NCBI RefSeq assembly: GCF_043944905.1 | Contig: NZ_JBIMSN010000026.1 | Span: 1 to 64,000, forward strand | Source of the DNA: Antrihabitans spumae | Lineage (GTDB): Bacteria; Actinomycetota; Actinomycetes; Mycobacteriales; Mycobacteriaceae | Direction of reading: 5' to 3' | DNA: 64,000 bases | Part shown: positions 36,723 through 45,458 of the stretch, piece after piece | How positions within the stretch are numbered: the stretch's first letter is position 1 | How the letters are laid out: each line of letters begins with the position of its first letter | Notes under the pieces: model-generated | Database searches by the model: none | Told to the model about the DNA's origin: nothing | Seen by the model: the letters and a program-made list of their open reading frames with translations, nothing else | Translations under genes and position numbers: made by a program

Positions 36723-38579
36723 CTATGAACCGATTTGCACGCTCAGGTCGTAGACCGCCACGCCGTCGATCGTTCGAGCGGTGTAGTTGGCGGCGACCCA
36801 CGCGGCGATGTTTGCGGCCTCCTTACTGCCACTGGATTCGCCGCCGCGCCCGAACGCCATGGCCCCGCCGACGAAATAGTGAATCTGCTGATCCGCGACG
36901 TATTGTCGGAATTGTTCGAGGGTGGGGGCGGGATCCGTGCCGTTAAATCCCCCGACCGCCATGACAGGAACACCGCTCGCCAACTGGTAGCCCGCTGCAT
37001 TGTTGGACCCGACAGTCGCTGCCGCCCAAGTGAAGTCGTCCGCATTGCTACTCAGGGTCGTGGTGAGTTCAGCGCCGACCACGACGGTGCCGAGCAGCCC
37101 GCCCATCGCTCCCGCACCCGGCCCTCCGCTGCTGGGACCCGCCGACGGAATCGCGCCGCTGTGCGGAGTCGACGCTGTCGCAACGGAGTACGCGGCGGGT
37201 CCAGCGAGACAGGCTGCGAGCGCCACAGCGACAACACCGCGAGCTGCGCGCCCGGAGAGTCTGTCGACGACGAGCAGCAGCACCGAGGCAAAGACGCCGA
37301 CGACCGCTATCGTCGGCCGTAGCCACGGCTGCCAGTCGGCATTGCGACCGAGCAGGACACAACCGAGCACGGTGGTCGTCGCGGTCATGCCGACGAGTGC
37401 GATCCGCGCTCGAATATCGTTGCGGCACTGCCAGAGTAGAACCGACCCGATACCGACGACGCCTGCCACCGCAGGCGCTAGTGCCACGGTGTAATAAGGG
37501 TGAACGATCCCGTTCATATAGCTGAAAACGACGCCTGTCACTGCCAGCCAACCGCCCCACAGCAGGATCCCAGCGCGCAGCGGATCGGTCCGCGGCTTCG
37601 AACCGGTGATCCACATTCCCGCGCCGATCGCGATCACAGCCGCGGGCAGCAACCATGCGATCTGCGTCCCCATCTCCGACCCGAACAGTCGACCCCAGCC
37701 CACGTCGTGGTTGAGATTGCCGAGCCCACCTGTCTCGTTGCCGGTCAGCCGACCCAATCCGTTGTAGCCCAATGCCAATTCGAGAATATTGTTCTCTTGC
37801 GACCCACCGATGTACGGCCGCGACGACGCGGGCCACAGCGCGACGAGGGCTATGTACCAACCACCGGAGGCGACAACAGCGACCAGCGCCCCGACCAGGT
37901 GCACAAGACGCTTGCGCAACGGAGCGTGTGCGGCAATCAGATGCACCAGCGCAAACACCGGCAGCACCAGAAACGCCTGCATCATCTTCGCGAGAAATCC
38001 GAACCCGACCGCAACGCCCGCAAGCGGAAGCCACCAGACGCTGGACTCCTTTTCGATCGCTCGGGTGACACAGTAGGCGGCGGCGACGAGTAGCAGAACG
38101 AGCAGTGCGTCGGGGTTGTCGAACCGAAACATCAGCACTGCGACCGGCGTGAGCGCGAGCAGGGTTCCGGCGATCAGTCCTGCACCAGGGCCGGCGACGC
38201 GTCGCACTGTCGCGACGAGCATCGCAACGGCGGCAACTCCTTCGAGCGCCTGTGGGACGAGAACGCTCCACGAGTTGAAGCCGAAGATTCGAACCGATAG
38301 GCCCATCACCCACAGGGCCGCCGGGGTCTTGTCGACCGTGATCGAATTCGCGCCATCACTCGAACCGAACAGAAGGGCTTTCCAGCTCTGCGAACCGGCC
38401 TGCACCGCAGCGGAATAGAACGAATTTGCCCATCCACTCGCCGAAAGATCCCACAGGTAGAGGACAGCCGTACCAAGAAGAAGTGCGACGTATGCCAGCT
38501 GCATTCTGCGCGGTCTGCGCATATCTCGCTGTGCAGCAGTCGATTCCGGTCGTGCGTGTTCGAGCATGGTTGTGGGCAT
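36723..38579 (-). CDS. ArnT/YkcB-like membrane glycosyltransferase 2
   Basis: A 618-residue paralogue of the gene at 33427, sharing SGWANSFYSAAVQAGSQSWKALLFG, VDKTPAALWVMGLSVRIFG, MFRFDNPDALLVLLLVAAAYC, SRPYIGGSQENNILELALGYNGLGRL and GIVHPYYTVALAPA. The C-terminal extracellular domain is shared too (AVGGFNGTDPAPTLEQFRQYVADQQIHYFV), after a shorter Gly-rich linker (SSGGPGAGAMGG). It should add a sugar from a polyprenyl-phosphate donor to an envelope acceptor. It starts 51 bases after the histidine kinase gene on the same strand and is followed by the GT2-GtrA gene. Start ATG 38579, with ATG 38567 as alternative. Confidence 0.85.
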   Translation of the reverse strand: MPTTMLEHARPESTAAQRDMRRPRRMQLAYVALLLGTAVLYLWDLSASGWANSFYSAAVQAGSQSWKALLFGSSDGANSITVDKTPAALWVMGLSVRIFGFNSWSVLVPQALEGVAAVAMLVATVRRVAGPGAGLIAGTLLALTPVAVLMFRFDNPDALLVLLLVAAAYCVTRAIEKESSVWWLPLAGVAVGFGFLAKMMQAFLVLPVFALVHLIAAHAPLRKRLVHLVGALVAVVASGGWYIALVALWPASSRPYIGGSQENNILELALGYNGLGRLTGNETGGLGNLNHDVGWGRLFGSEMGTQIAWLLPAAVIAIGAGMWITGSKPRTDPLRAGILLWGGWLAVTGVVFSYMNGIVHPYYTVALAPAVAGVVGIGSVLLWQCRNDIRARIALVGMTATTTVLGCVLLGRNADWQPWLRPTIAVVGVFASVLLLVVDRLSGRAARGVVAVALAACLAGPAAYSVATASTPHSGAIPSAGPSSGGPGAGAMGGLLGTVVVGAELTTTLSSNADDFTWAAATVGSNNAAGYQLASGVPVMAVGGFNGTDPAPTLEQFRQYVADQQIHYFVGGAMAFGRGGESSGSKEAANIAAWVAANYTARTIDGVAVYDLSVQIGS

Positions 38580-38630
38580 CAGTCGATTGTCGGTTCCGAA
38601 CCTTGACCGAATATCGGTCGCAGCTATGCG

Positions 38631-40115
38631 TCAGCTGTGATTCGGTAGCCGCACCGTGAATTCCGTCCGTCCCGGCACGCTCTGCACGGCAATGGTTCCG
38701 TTGTGGGCCTTCACCACCGCCGTTGCGATGGCGAGGCCGAGCCCGGTACTGCCCGCACGGCGTGAACGCGAGGAATCCCCTCTGGCAAAACGTTCGAAGA
38801 TCTCGGGCTGCAGGTCGGGCGGTATACCCGGACCATCGTCGCTGACGGTCAATACGGCGCCACTCGTGTGGTCGGCCGCAAGCGTCGCCGTGACGACGGT
38901 GCCCGGGCCGGTATGGGTTCGGGCATTGGCAAGAAGATTGGCCAGAACCTGGTGCAGACGTGCAGAATCGCCTGCCACGACGACCGGATCCTCTGGGAGC
39001 TCGAGGTTCCAGACGTGGTCGGGTCCGGCGATGTGCGCGTCGCTGACCGTATCGACAAGCAGCAACGAGAGGTCGACCTGCTCGTCCTCGAGCGGACGAC
39101 CGGAGTCCAAGCGCGCGAGCAACAACAGATCCTCGACGAGGCGCGTCATCCGCTCGGCTTCCGATTCCACCCTGCCCATCGCGTGTGCAACCTGATCGGG
39201 GACCTCCCCGCGGCCGCGCTGCGCCAACTCCGCGTAGCCGCGTATCGCGCTGAGGGGTGTGCGCAATTCGTGGCTTGCGTCGGCGACGAATTGCCGGACC
39301 CTAGTCTCGCTCGCCTGCCTCGCCGACAGCGCGGCCGCAATGTGTTCGAGCATACGATTCAAGGCATCCCCGAGTCGTCCGACCTCGGTCCGCGGATCGG
39401 CGTAGGCGGGCGGAACACGAACCGGCAGTGTGACTTCGCCACGATCGAGCTGCAGATCGGCGACATCGCTCGCTGTCGCCGCGACGCGGGTGAGCGGTGC
39501 GAGCGCACGACGAATGATCACGATCCCGGCCGTCGCCGCGAGCACGAGCGCAAGCGCTGCAACGGCCGCGAAGATCAGCAATACGGTCATCAAGGTGTCG
39601 TTGACGTCCGACAAGGACAGTCCGGTGACTATGACGTCACCGCTGCGGGTTTGCGTTGCGATCAATCGGTATTCGCCGAGCCCCGCCAGATCACGGGTGT
39701 GCGGCGCACCGTCGATGGGTATGTCCACCAACTGTGCATTTGCGGTGTCGTCGAATGCGGCGCGAGCTCCTCTGGTCGTGAGAACTCCAGCGTCCGTTAC
39801 TTTTCCGTCGACGATGATCGCTCCGACCGTTCCCGGTGGCTGTCCTGGAGCATCGAGAAAATCCGGTCCGGGCCCGGAGACCTGTGGTCGACGGATGTCG
39901 TCGAACGGTGGTGGCGGAAACTCGTCGATCGCTGCCGACCGATGCCCGGCGTCGGTGAGCTGACCATCGAGTTGGTGCATCAGAAACTGCTGCAGCGCAA
40001 AGGTTGTCGCACCGGCGATGATCACACACACAACGGCGAGCAGAGCGACCTGCCCGACAAGGAGCCGGGCCCGCAACGACCACGCGCGTGGGTCAGCGAG
40101 CCGGCTTGAGGACAT
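38631..40115 (-). CDS. Membrane sensor histidine kinase
   Basis: A 494-residue kinase of the OmpR-partner type. One membrane segment lies near residues 18-40 and another near 178-203, enclosing an extracytoplasmic sensor of about 135 residues with a Pro-rich patch (EFPPPPFDDIRRPQVSGPGPDFL). HAMP follows, then HisKA with DASHELRTPLSAIRGYAEL, and HATPase with NLLANARTHT, VSDDGPGIPPDLQPEIFERF and STGLGLAIATAVVKAHNG. The start overlaps the response regulator by 23 bases. It heads, with that regulator, a glycosyltransferase operon, so it probably senses envelope state. The stimulus is unknown. Confidence 0.9.
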   Translation of the reverse strand: MSSSRLADPRAWSLRARLLVGQVALLAVVCVIIAGATTFALQQFLMHQLDGQLTDAGHRSAAIDEFPPPPFDDIRRPQVSGPGPDFLDAPGQPPGTVGAIIVDGKVTDAGVLTTRGARAAFDDTANAQLVDIPIDGAPHTRDLAGLGEYRLIATQTRSGDVIVTGLSLSDVNDTLMTVLLIFAAVAALALVLAATAGIVIIRRALAPLTRVAATASDVADLQLDRGEVTLPVRVPPAYADPRTEVGRLGDALNRMLEHIAAALSARQASETRVRQFVADASHELRTPLSAIRGYAELAQRGRGEVPDQVAHAMGRVESEAERMTRLVEDLLLLARLDSGRPLEDEQVDLSLLLVDTVSDAHIAGPDHVWNLELPEDPVVVAGDSARLHQVLANLLANARTHTGPGTVVTATLAADHTSGAVLTVSDDGPGIPPDLQPEIFERFARGDSSRSRRAGSTGLGLAIATAVVKAHNGTIAVQSVPGRTEFTVRLPNHS

Positions 40116-40866
40116 ATCCCGCCCCTCGCATGGTGTGGATCATCGGCTCACGGCCACTGTCGATCTTCTTGCGGAGGTAGGAGATGTACAGCTCGACGAT
40201 GTTGGAACGGCCACCGAAGTCGTAGCTCCAGACCCGATCGAGTATCTGCGCCTTGCTGAGAACCCGCTTCGGATTCGTCATCATAAATCGAAGTAGTTCG
40301 AACTCGGTCGAGGTCAGCGTGATGAGTTCGCCGTCGCGTGCAACTTCGTGACTGTCCTCGTCGAGGACGAGGTCGCCCACAACGATCTGCGCCGCGTTCG
40401 TTTCGGTCGATATGCCGGTGCGGCGCAACAGACTCCGCAGCCGGAGCACTACTTCTTCGAGGCTGAAGGGCTTCGTCACGTAATCGTCGCCGCCTGCCGT
40501 GAGGCCCGTTATCCGATCTTCGACGGAGTCCTTGGCGGTCAACAGCAGCACGGGCAGGTGCGGTATCTGTTCGCGCAGTTTGCGGAGAACGTCGAGTCCG
40601 GTCATGTCCGGCAGCATCACGTCGAGCACGACGACGTCGGGTCGCGATTCGCGTGCCCGGGCGATGGCCGTCGCGCCGTCACCTGCCGTCGTCGTGTCCC
40701 AGCCTTCGTATCGGAGCGCCATGGACACCATCTCGGCAAGGACGGGTTCGTCGTCGACAACGAGAACTTTCACCGGGTTGCCGTCGGCACGCCGAATGAC
40801 GATGCGCTCGGGCACCGATGTCGGACTCGGTTGCTGCGGACTCGGTTGGCGGTCGACGACGGGCAT
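40093..40866 (-). CDS. OmpR-family response regulator
   Basis: A 257-residue regulator. The receiver domain has VLVVDDEP, phospho-Asp82 (VVVLDVMLPDMTG), TAKD, and the conserved Lys in YVTKPFSLEEV. The C-terminal winged helix has LTSTEFELLRFMMTNPKRVLSKAQILDRVWSYDFGGRSNIVELYISYLRKKID. The first 30 residues are an unusual polar, Pro/Gln-rich extension before the receiver. GTG or ATG starts nearer the domain are not preceded by better ribosome-binding sites. First gene of the unit running to 33427. Divergent from the exported Gly/Met-rich protein, which it may also control. Confidence 0.9.
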   Translation of the reverse strand: MPVVDRQPSPQQPSPTSVPERIVIRRADGNPVKVLVVDDEPVLAEMVSMALRYEGWDTTTAGDGATAIARARESRPDVVVLDVMLPDMTGLDVLRKLREQIPHLPVLLLTAKDSVEDRITGLTAGGDDYVTKPFSLEEVVLRLRSLLRRTGISTETNAAQIVVGDLVLDEDSHEVARDGELITLTSTEFELLRFMMTNPKRVLSKAQILDRVWSYDFGGRSNIVELYISYLRKKIDSGREPMIHTMRGAGYVLKPAR

Positions 40867-41050
40867 ACGCTCATTATGTGCAGGTGCGATGGGTCGTTGC
40901 TGTGCGATTTCTATGAGTGAGCTGTGAACGTCTCGATTCGACCGGTCGGCTAAGCCGACTCAGGCCGTGCTCACAGCGCACACATAGCTTGCTTCGCAAG
41001 TGTGGTCCCCAACATCTCCGATACCTACGTCGATTCGCACAGGAGTACCC

Positions 41051-41632
41051 GTGACCGCGCAGCCAGATACCCAGCCGATCGCCACCACAACCGAGCACAC
41101 CTGGGGCGCACCACAACCCACGCCGGGGACGTGGTCCGCCCGCAAGACCGCCGCTGCCGTCGGCGTTGCCGCGGTGATCGCTGCGGGCGGCGGCGCGGCG
41201 ATCTACGCGGCAACGAGCGGCGCATCCAACAACGCCGGAGGTCCCGGCGGCATGGGTGGTCCCGGCATGTTCGACGGCGCAGGCGGGCCGCAGGGCACCG
41301 GTTCTGCCGCCGCATCGTTGCACGGCGAATTCGTCGTCGCGAACCGAGACGGTGGATTCAGCACCGAACTCACCCAAACCGGCACTGTCACAGCGATTTC
41401 CGCGACCGAGGTCACGGCAACCAGTGCCGACGACTACAGCAGGACCTATGTCCTCGATGCAGGCACTTCGGTCGGGAGCATCGCTGTCGGCGATACGGCA
41501 ACCATCCGGGCGACCGTCGTCGGCGATACGGCGACCATCGCCACGATCACCGAAGGTGCACCGACGCCGGGCACAGGCACTGGTCCGATGGGAGGCCCTG
41601 GTGGCAGCGCTCCCGGCGTACCAGCGCCCTAG
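41051..41632 (+). CDS. Membrane-anchored Gly/Met-rich exported protein
   Basis: A 193-residue protein with a cytoplasmic N-terminus of about 30 residues and a single hydrophobic segment (KTAAAVGVAAVIAAGGGAAIYAAT). Outside this is a Gly/Met/Pro-rich stretch (AGGPGGMGGPGMFDG) and a small beta-rich domain with internal repeats (GTVTAISATEVTATSADDYSRTYVL, then SIAVGDTATIRATVVGDTATIATI). That beta domain resembles DUF5666-type modules. It ends with a second Gly/Pro-rich tail (GPMGGPGGSAPGVPAP). GTG 41051 follows AGGAG by about five bases. The same GGMGGPG-type text occurs in the divergent operon's glycosyltransferases. Confidence 0.65.
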   Translation: MTAQPDTQPIATTTEHTWGAPQPTPGTWSARKTAAAVGVAAVIAAGGGAAIYAATSGASNNAGGPGGMGGPGMFDGAGGPQGTGSAAASLHGEFVVANRDGGFSTELTQTGTVTAISATEVTATSADDYSRTYVLDAGTSVGSIAVGDTATIRATVVGDTATIATITEGAPTPGTGTGPMGGPGGSAPGVPAP

Positions 41633-41638
41633 CGGCCG

Positions 41639-42082
41639 TCAGCGCGCCGCTATCCTCGTCATCACCGAGCTGTAGCCGCCGCCCGGCCAGACCCAATCCC
41701 CCTTGCACACGGCGCCCGACGAGTCGAACTCACCACGGAAGTAGGCGGGCGACCCTTTCTCACCGCCCCAGATGGTGAGTTCGACCCCGTCGAATTCCCA
41801 GACGTAGGTCAGTGTGTCGCCGGTAGTCGTGTACACGCGCGACACGATGTCCGCACTCGGCGCTTCACCGAAGCTCCGGTCGTGCCCGATGTACTCGACA
41901 GACCGAATCGTCTGACCTTCGTGGTGGATGTCGCTTCGCTGGACGAGGAAGAATCCGCCTTCGTGCCACTCGAACCGGGTTGCGCCGGAGATGCCGCCGG
42001 ACAGGCTCCAGCTTCCGACGAGGCGGTCGAAGACGGCGAGGTCCGCGGCGGGTGAGGTGATGAGTGCGGTGTTGTCGGACAT
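41639..42082 (-). CDS. DUF1579-like small beta-barrel protein
   Basis: A 147-residue soluble protein. FDRLVGSWSLSGGISGATRFEWHEGGFFLVQRSD, IRSVEYIGHDRSFGE, VYTTTGDTLTYVWEFDGVELTIWGG and AYFRGEFDSSGAVCKGDWVWPGG form a beta-strand pattern typical of DUF1579/lipocalin-like proteins. No catalytic function is known for these. ATG 42082 follows AAGGAG by six bases, which decides it over the upstream in-frame start. It converges on the exported-protein gene with a 6-base gap. Confidence 0.7.
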   Translation of the reverse strand: MSDNTALITSPAADLAVFDRLVGSWSLSGGISGATRFEWHEGGFFLVQRSDIHHEGQTIRSVEYIGHDRSFGEAPSADIVSRVYTTTGDTLTYVWEFDGVELTIWGGEKGSPAYFRGEFDSSGAVCKGDWVWPGGGYSSVMTRIAAR

Positions 42083-42355
42083 GGTGACTCCTTTGTGTTG
42101 TTCGTGCATCGACACCGATACCTCGGAACCCGCTCGCGCTTTTCGACATCGCCGAGCTTTTCTCCGCGGGACAGATCACGCAACGATTACGCGTCGTTTC
42201 CAGGCAAAGCCTGTTCGAATTTCAGCCCGATTTGTCACATTGGTTACCGACAGTGGGTACCTGGGCCCGAATCGGACGACTCGAGGGAACTTTTCGCTCG
42301 AACGGGCTAACATTCGGGAATGGTCGTCGGGGCCTGATGCCCAGGGAGGAGAACG

Positions 42356-44509
42356 GTGCGATCGACTGATCGTCGCCGGTCGACCGAAATTTCGGGTGCG
42401 ATCGTTAGGTCCGCGCCCAACGCTGTCGTAGTCACCTCGACCGACAGCGTGATCATGGATTTCAACCCCGCCGCCGAACGGATGTTCGGAATGTCGAAGG
42501 CGGATGCGATCGGCCGCGATGTCGTCGACACGATCGTTCCCGAGTTTCTCAGATCCGAATTCCGGGCCTTGGGAGCCGACTTGTACGCCGGGAACCTCGC
42601 TCCGTCGAGCAACCGGTTTCGATCTTTCGGGCTACGCGCAGACGGAACGACGTTTCCCGTCGAATTTCGCATCGAATCCACATCGATCGGTATCGACGAC
42701 ACCGAAACGATTGTGCTTATCGGATTCATCACCGATCGCACGGACGATTCCGCTGCGGCGCAGCTCGTTCGCATTCCGGACCAACTGACGATCGATCGAT
42801 CGCAGGTTCGAGAGGTCCGCGAGAATCTATCGGTCGTACTGCGTTCCGCTCCAGTTCTGGTTTTCGCCATGGATCTCGAGGGGATAATTCGATTGTCGAC
42901 GGGCGGACTGCTCGCCACGTTCGGATTCGAACCCGGCCAACTCGTCGGCAGCAACACCTTCGAGATCTACGGCGACCGCACCGACATCACCGACCACTAC
43001 AGGCGAGCCATCGCCGGTGAAGACTTCCGTGTTCAGGTCCAGTTGGGTGGTCTGTGGTTCGACACGCAGTACCAACCGATGTTCTCCGAGAACGGGGAGC
43101 TCGAGGGAACTTTGGGGTTGAGTGTCGACATAACAGCACAGATCGTCAGCGAGCGCGCTTTGCGACATCTGGTCGAGACCGACACCGTCACCGGACTCAG
43201 CAGTCGATTTCATACCGAGAAGCTGCTCGACGAGGCCCTCGCAACCGCTGTACCGCTGACGTTGATCCTCATCGATCTCGACGAGTTTCGACACATCAAC
43301 GATTCACACGGCCACGCCATGGGCGACCGTGTGCTGAGCAACATCGGCGAACGGATCCGCGAAACCCTACCTCCGCGTTCGATCATCGGGCGGCTCGGTG
43401 GCGACGAGTTGATCGTCGGTCTCCCGACACAGCATCCGGCCCAGGCGGCGCTCGCCGCGCAGGCCATTCTCGCCGCCGTGTCGCGACCGATGCGAATCTC
43501 TGTCGACGTCGCCGGTGTCTGCTCGGAACTCGACATCACCATTACCGCGAGCATCGGGATGGCGCTGGCGCCGGCGGATGGGGCAACAACGGCCGAGTTG
43601 CTGACCCATGCCAACATTGCCCTGTACGCCGCAAAGCGTTCCGGCCGTGCGTCTTACAAGTTCTACAGTTCCGACAAGGACGGATCCACGCGCAGGCTGT
43701 CCGTCACGACTCGACTGCGGCGCGCGATCGATGCCGGCGATATCCAGGTCGAGTACCAGCCGATCTACGACCTCGAAAGCAACACCGTCGCCGGCTTCGA
43801 AGCGCTTGCCCGGTGGAACGATTCGCATCTGGGCCCGGTCAGTCCCGAGGAGTTCATCGCCTTGGCCGAATCGAGTCCCCTCATCGACGATCTCTTCGAT
43901 CTCGTTCTACATCAAGCACTTCGGGCTGCGGTCGACTGGAACGCCTGTACGCCGCGCTCGGTGCCGGACGACTGGCGGCCGCGGCGACTCGGCGGCCGGA
44001 TGATCTCGGTGAGCATCAACGTCGCAGCGAGACAGTTGCACGATCCGCGCTTGCCGTCACGAATTATTGCCGCCGCCCTTTCGGTCGGGCTGCCCCTCGA
44101 CTGCGTGATGATCGAACTCACCGAGTCGGCGATGATGGACGACGGACCGACCACACAGGGTGTCCTCAAAGCGCTGCGCGACGCCGGAATGGGCGTTGTC
44201 ATAGACGATTACGGCATCGGCTACTCGAACATGGCGCGGCTCGGCGAACTGTCGACCGAACGAATCCTGGACGGCGTCAAGATCGATCGAACCTTCATCG
44301 CCAATCTGCCTGCGCAGCAGGCGACGACGCTGGTCAAGATGTTCCTGACCATGACCGACTCACTCGGTGTCGCGGCAGTCGCCGAAGGCGTCGAGACAGC
44401 CGAGCATCTCCAGATTCTTCGCGGGCTCGGCTATCACTACGCCCAGGGTTATTACTTTGCGAAGCCGATGTCGGCGCTCGACGCCACGGAACTCGTCTGC
44501 GGCAGCTGA
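42356..44509 (+). CDS. PAS-PAS-GGDEF-EAL cyclic-di-GMP protein
   Basis: A 717-residue cytosolic protein. Two PAS domains (about 10-125, with FNPAAERMFGMSKADAIGRDV; and about 155-265, with ATFGFEPGQLVGSNTFEIYGD) are followed by GGDEF (about 275-430) and EAL (about 445-700). The cyclase motif reads GGDEL instead of GGDEF/GGEEF, so cyclase activity is uncertain. The phosphodiesterase part keeps GFEALARW, SINVAARQL, ELTESAMM, and IDDYGIGYSN in place of the usual DDFGTGYS. GTG 42356 has GGGAGGAG six bases upstream. The 270-base gap before it shows no gene. Confidence 0.9.
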   Translation: MRSTDRRRSTEISGAIVRSAPNAVVVTSTDSVIMDFNPAAERMFGMSKADAIGRDVVDTIVPEFLRSEFRALGADLYAGNLAPSSNRFRSFGLRADGTTFPVEFRIESTSIGIDDTETIVLIGFITDRTDDSAAAQLVRIPDQLTIDRSQVREVRENLSVVLRSAPVLVFAMDLEGIIRLSTGGLLATFGFEPGQLVGSNTFEIYGDRTDITDHYRRAIAGEDFRVQVQLGGLWFDTQYQPMFSENGELEGTLGLSVDITAQIVSERALRHLVETDTVTGLSSRFHTEKLLDEALATAVPLTLILIDLDEFRHINDSHGHAMGDRVLSNIGERIRETLPPRSIIGRLGGDELIVGLPTQHPAQAALAAQAILAAVSRPMRISVDVAGVCSELDITITASIGMALAPADGATTAELLTHANIALYAAKRSGRASYKFYSSDKDGSTRRLSVTTRLRRAIDAGDIQVEYQPIYDLESNTVAGFEALARWNDSHLGPVSPEEFIALAESSPLIDDLFDLVLHQALRAAVDWNACTPRSVPDDWRPRRLGGRMISVSINVAARQLHDPRLPSRIIAAALSVGLPLDCVMIELTESAMMDDGPTTQGVLKALRDAGMGVVIDDYGIGYSNMARLGELSTERILDGVKIDRTFIANLPAQQATTLVKMFLTMTDSLGVAAVAEGVETAEHLQILRGLGYHYAQGYYFAKPMSALDATELVCGS

Positions 44510-44567
44510 GGGCGCTACGCGCCTCGTGAGTCCTTTCGGTGGTCGGGCCCTCCGAAAGGACTCACGA
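44510..44567 (+). repeat. Dispersed hairpin repeat, copy A
   Basis: One of three related copies of about 58 bases in the window. It begins GGGCGCTACGCGCC and holds a perfect 16-bp stem, TCGTGAGTCCTTTCGG paired with CCGAAAGGACTCACGA, around a 12-base loop. An outer pair GCTACGC/GCGTAGC (44514-44520, 44571-44577) extends the structure. It lies between convergent genes, includes the stop region of the SDR gene, and should act as a two-way terminator. Confidence 0.75.
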
Positions 44568-45458
44568 CCGGCGTAGCCGGGCCTCGACTTTGCGAATCAG
44601 CGCGTGCACATTCTCGTCGCCGGCCATCTTCCGGTCGATGACGACGTTGGCAGCTCCACGCAGCAACGCGTACGGCTGCCACGACGCCGGTGCGATGGTG
44701 CGCGCGGCACGCTCACCGATTCCGTCGGCGACGGACTTGGCGGCAGCTTCGGGACTGATTCGCTGGTTCAGCGGCCATGGCAGCAACTCGGCAACTTCGC
44801 GTCCCAGCTCGTCGTCGTCGAGAGTGTCGTGCGTCATCGCCGTTTCGACGATGCCGAAGTAGGCAACGCCTGCACTTGCGCCGACCGCAGCAAGTTCGAT
44901 GCGCAACGCTCTGCCCAACTGCTCGACGGCAGCCTTGCTGATCATGTACGGCGAACCGCCTGCACCCGGCGCGAACGCGGCCGCAGACGACACGACGACG
45001 ACGTGACCGCCGTGCTCGATCACCTGCTCCAACGCGGGTCGCACAGTATTGAAAACACCTGTCAGATTGATGTCGATGACGCGGTCGAAGGCTTCCTCGT
45101 CGATCGTGCGCAGAGTGGCAGGCGGCGGAGCGATTCCAGCGTTGGCGACAACGACATCGAGTCTGCCGAACCGGTCGACGATGCGCGCGACAACCGCTGC
45201 CATGGCGGGACGATCCCGAACGTCGGCAGCGATCGCAACGGCTCGCTCGCCGAGGACCGCGGCGGCCGCCTCGGCCGAGTGCTCGTCGACGTCGACGATT
45301 GCGACCGAAGCACCGCGCTCGTACAGGACTTTCGCCAGCGCCAAACCGATGCCCTGGCCCGCGCCGGTGATGAGAACGACCTTGCCGTCGACGTCGTAGG
45401 CCGGATTGTTGCCCAACGGGCTGGTGCCCACGAACGGAATTGTGTTCAGCGAGAACAT
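44562..45458 (-). CDS. Short-chain dehydrogenase of the oxidation operon
   Basis: A 298-residue SDR. It has VVLITGAGQGIGLALAKVLYERGASVAIVD, VVVANAGIAPPP, catalytic Ser in HVVVVSSAAAFAPGAGG, and YxxxK as YMISK. A short N-terminal leader (MFSLNTIPFVGTSPLGNNPAYDV) precedes the Rossmann fold, and the C-terminal part is longer than minimal SDRs. ATG 45458 is chosen (GAGGAG six bases upstream); ATG 45461 also overlaps the previous stop. Last gene of the six-gene unit. It probably interconverts an alcohol and ketone before or after the monooxygenase, as SadH does beside MymA in mycobacteria (analogy only). Confidence 0.88.
   Translation of the reverse strand: MFSLNTIPFVGTSPLGNNPAYDVDGKVVLITGAGQGIGLALAKVLYERGASVAIVDVDEHSAEAAAAVLGERAVAIAADVRDRPAMAAVVARIVDRFGRLDVVVANAGIAPPPATLRTIDEEAFDRVIDINLTGVFNTVRPALEQVIEHGGHVVVVSSAAAFAPGAGGSPYMISKAAVEQLGRALRIELAAVGASAGVAYFGIVETAMTHDTLDDDELGREVAELLPWPLNQRISPEAAAKSVADGIGERAARTIAPASWQPYALLRGAANVVIDRKMAGDENVHALIRKVEARLRRS

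Noticed and set aside
37069..38313. Same-strand alternate frame of 414 codons inside the second ArnT-like gene
   Set aside because: Arg-rich shadow frame; the annotated frame shows membrane segments and matches its paralogue.
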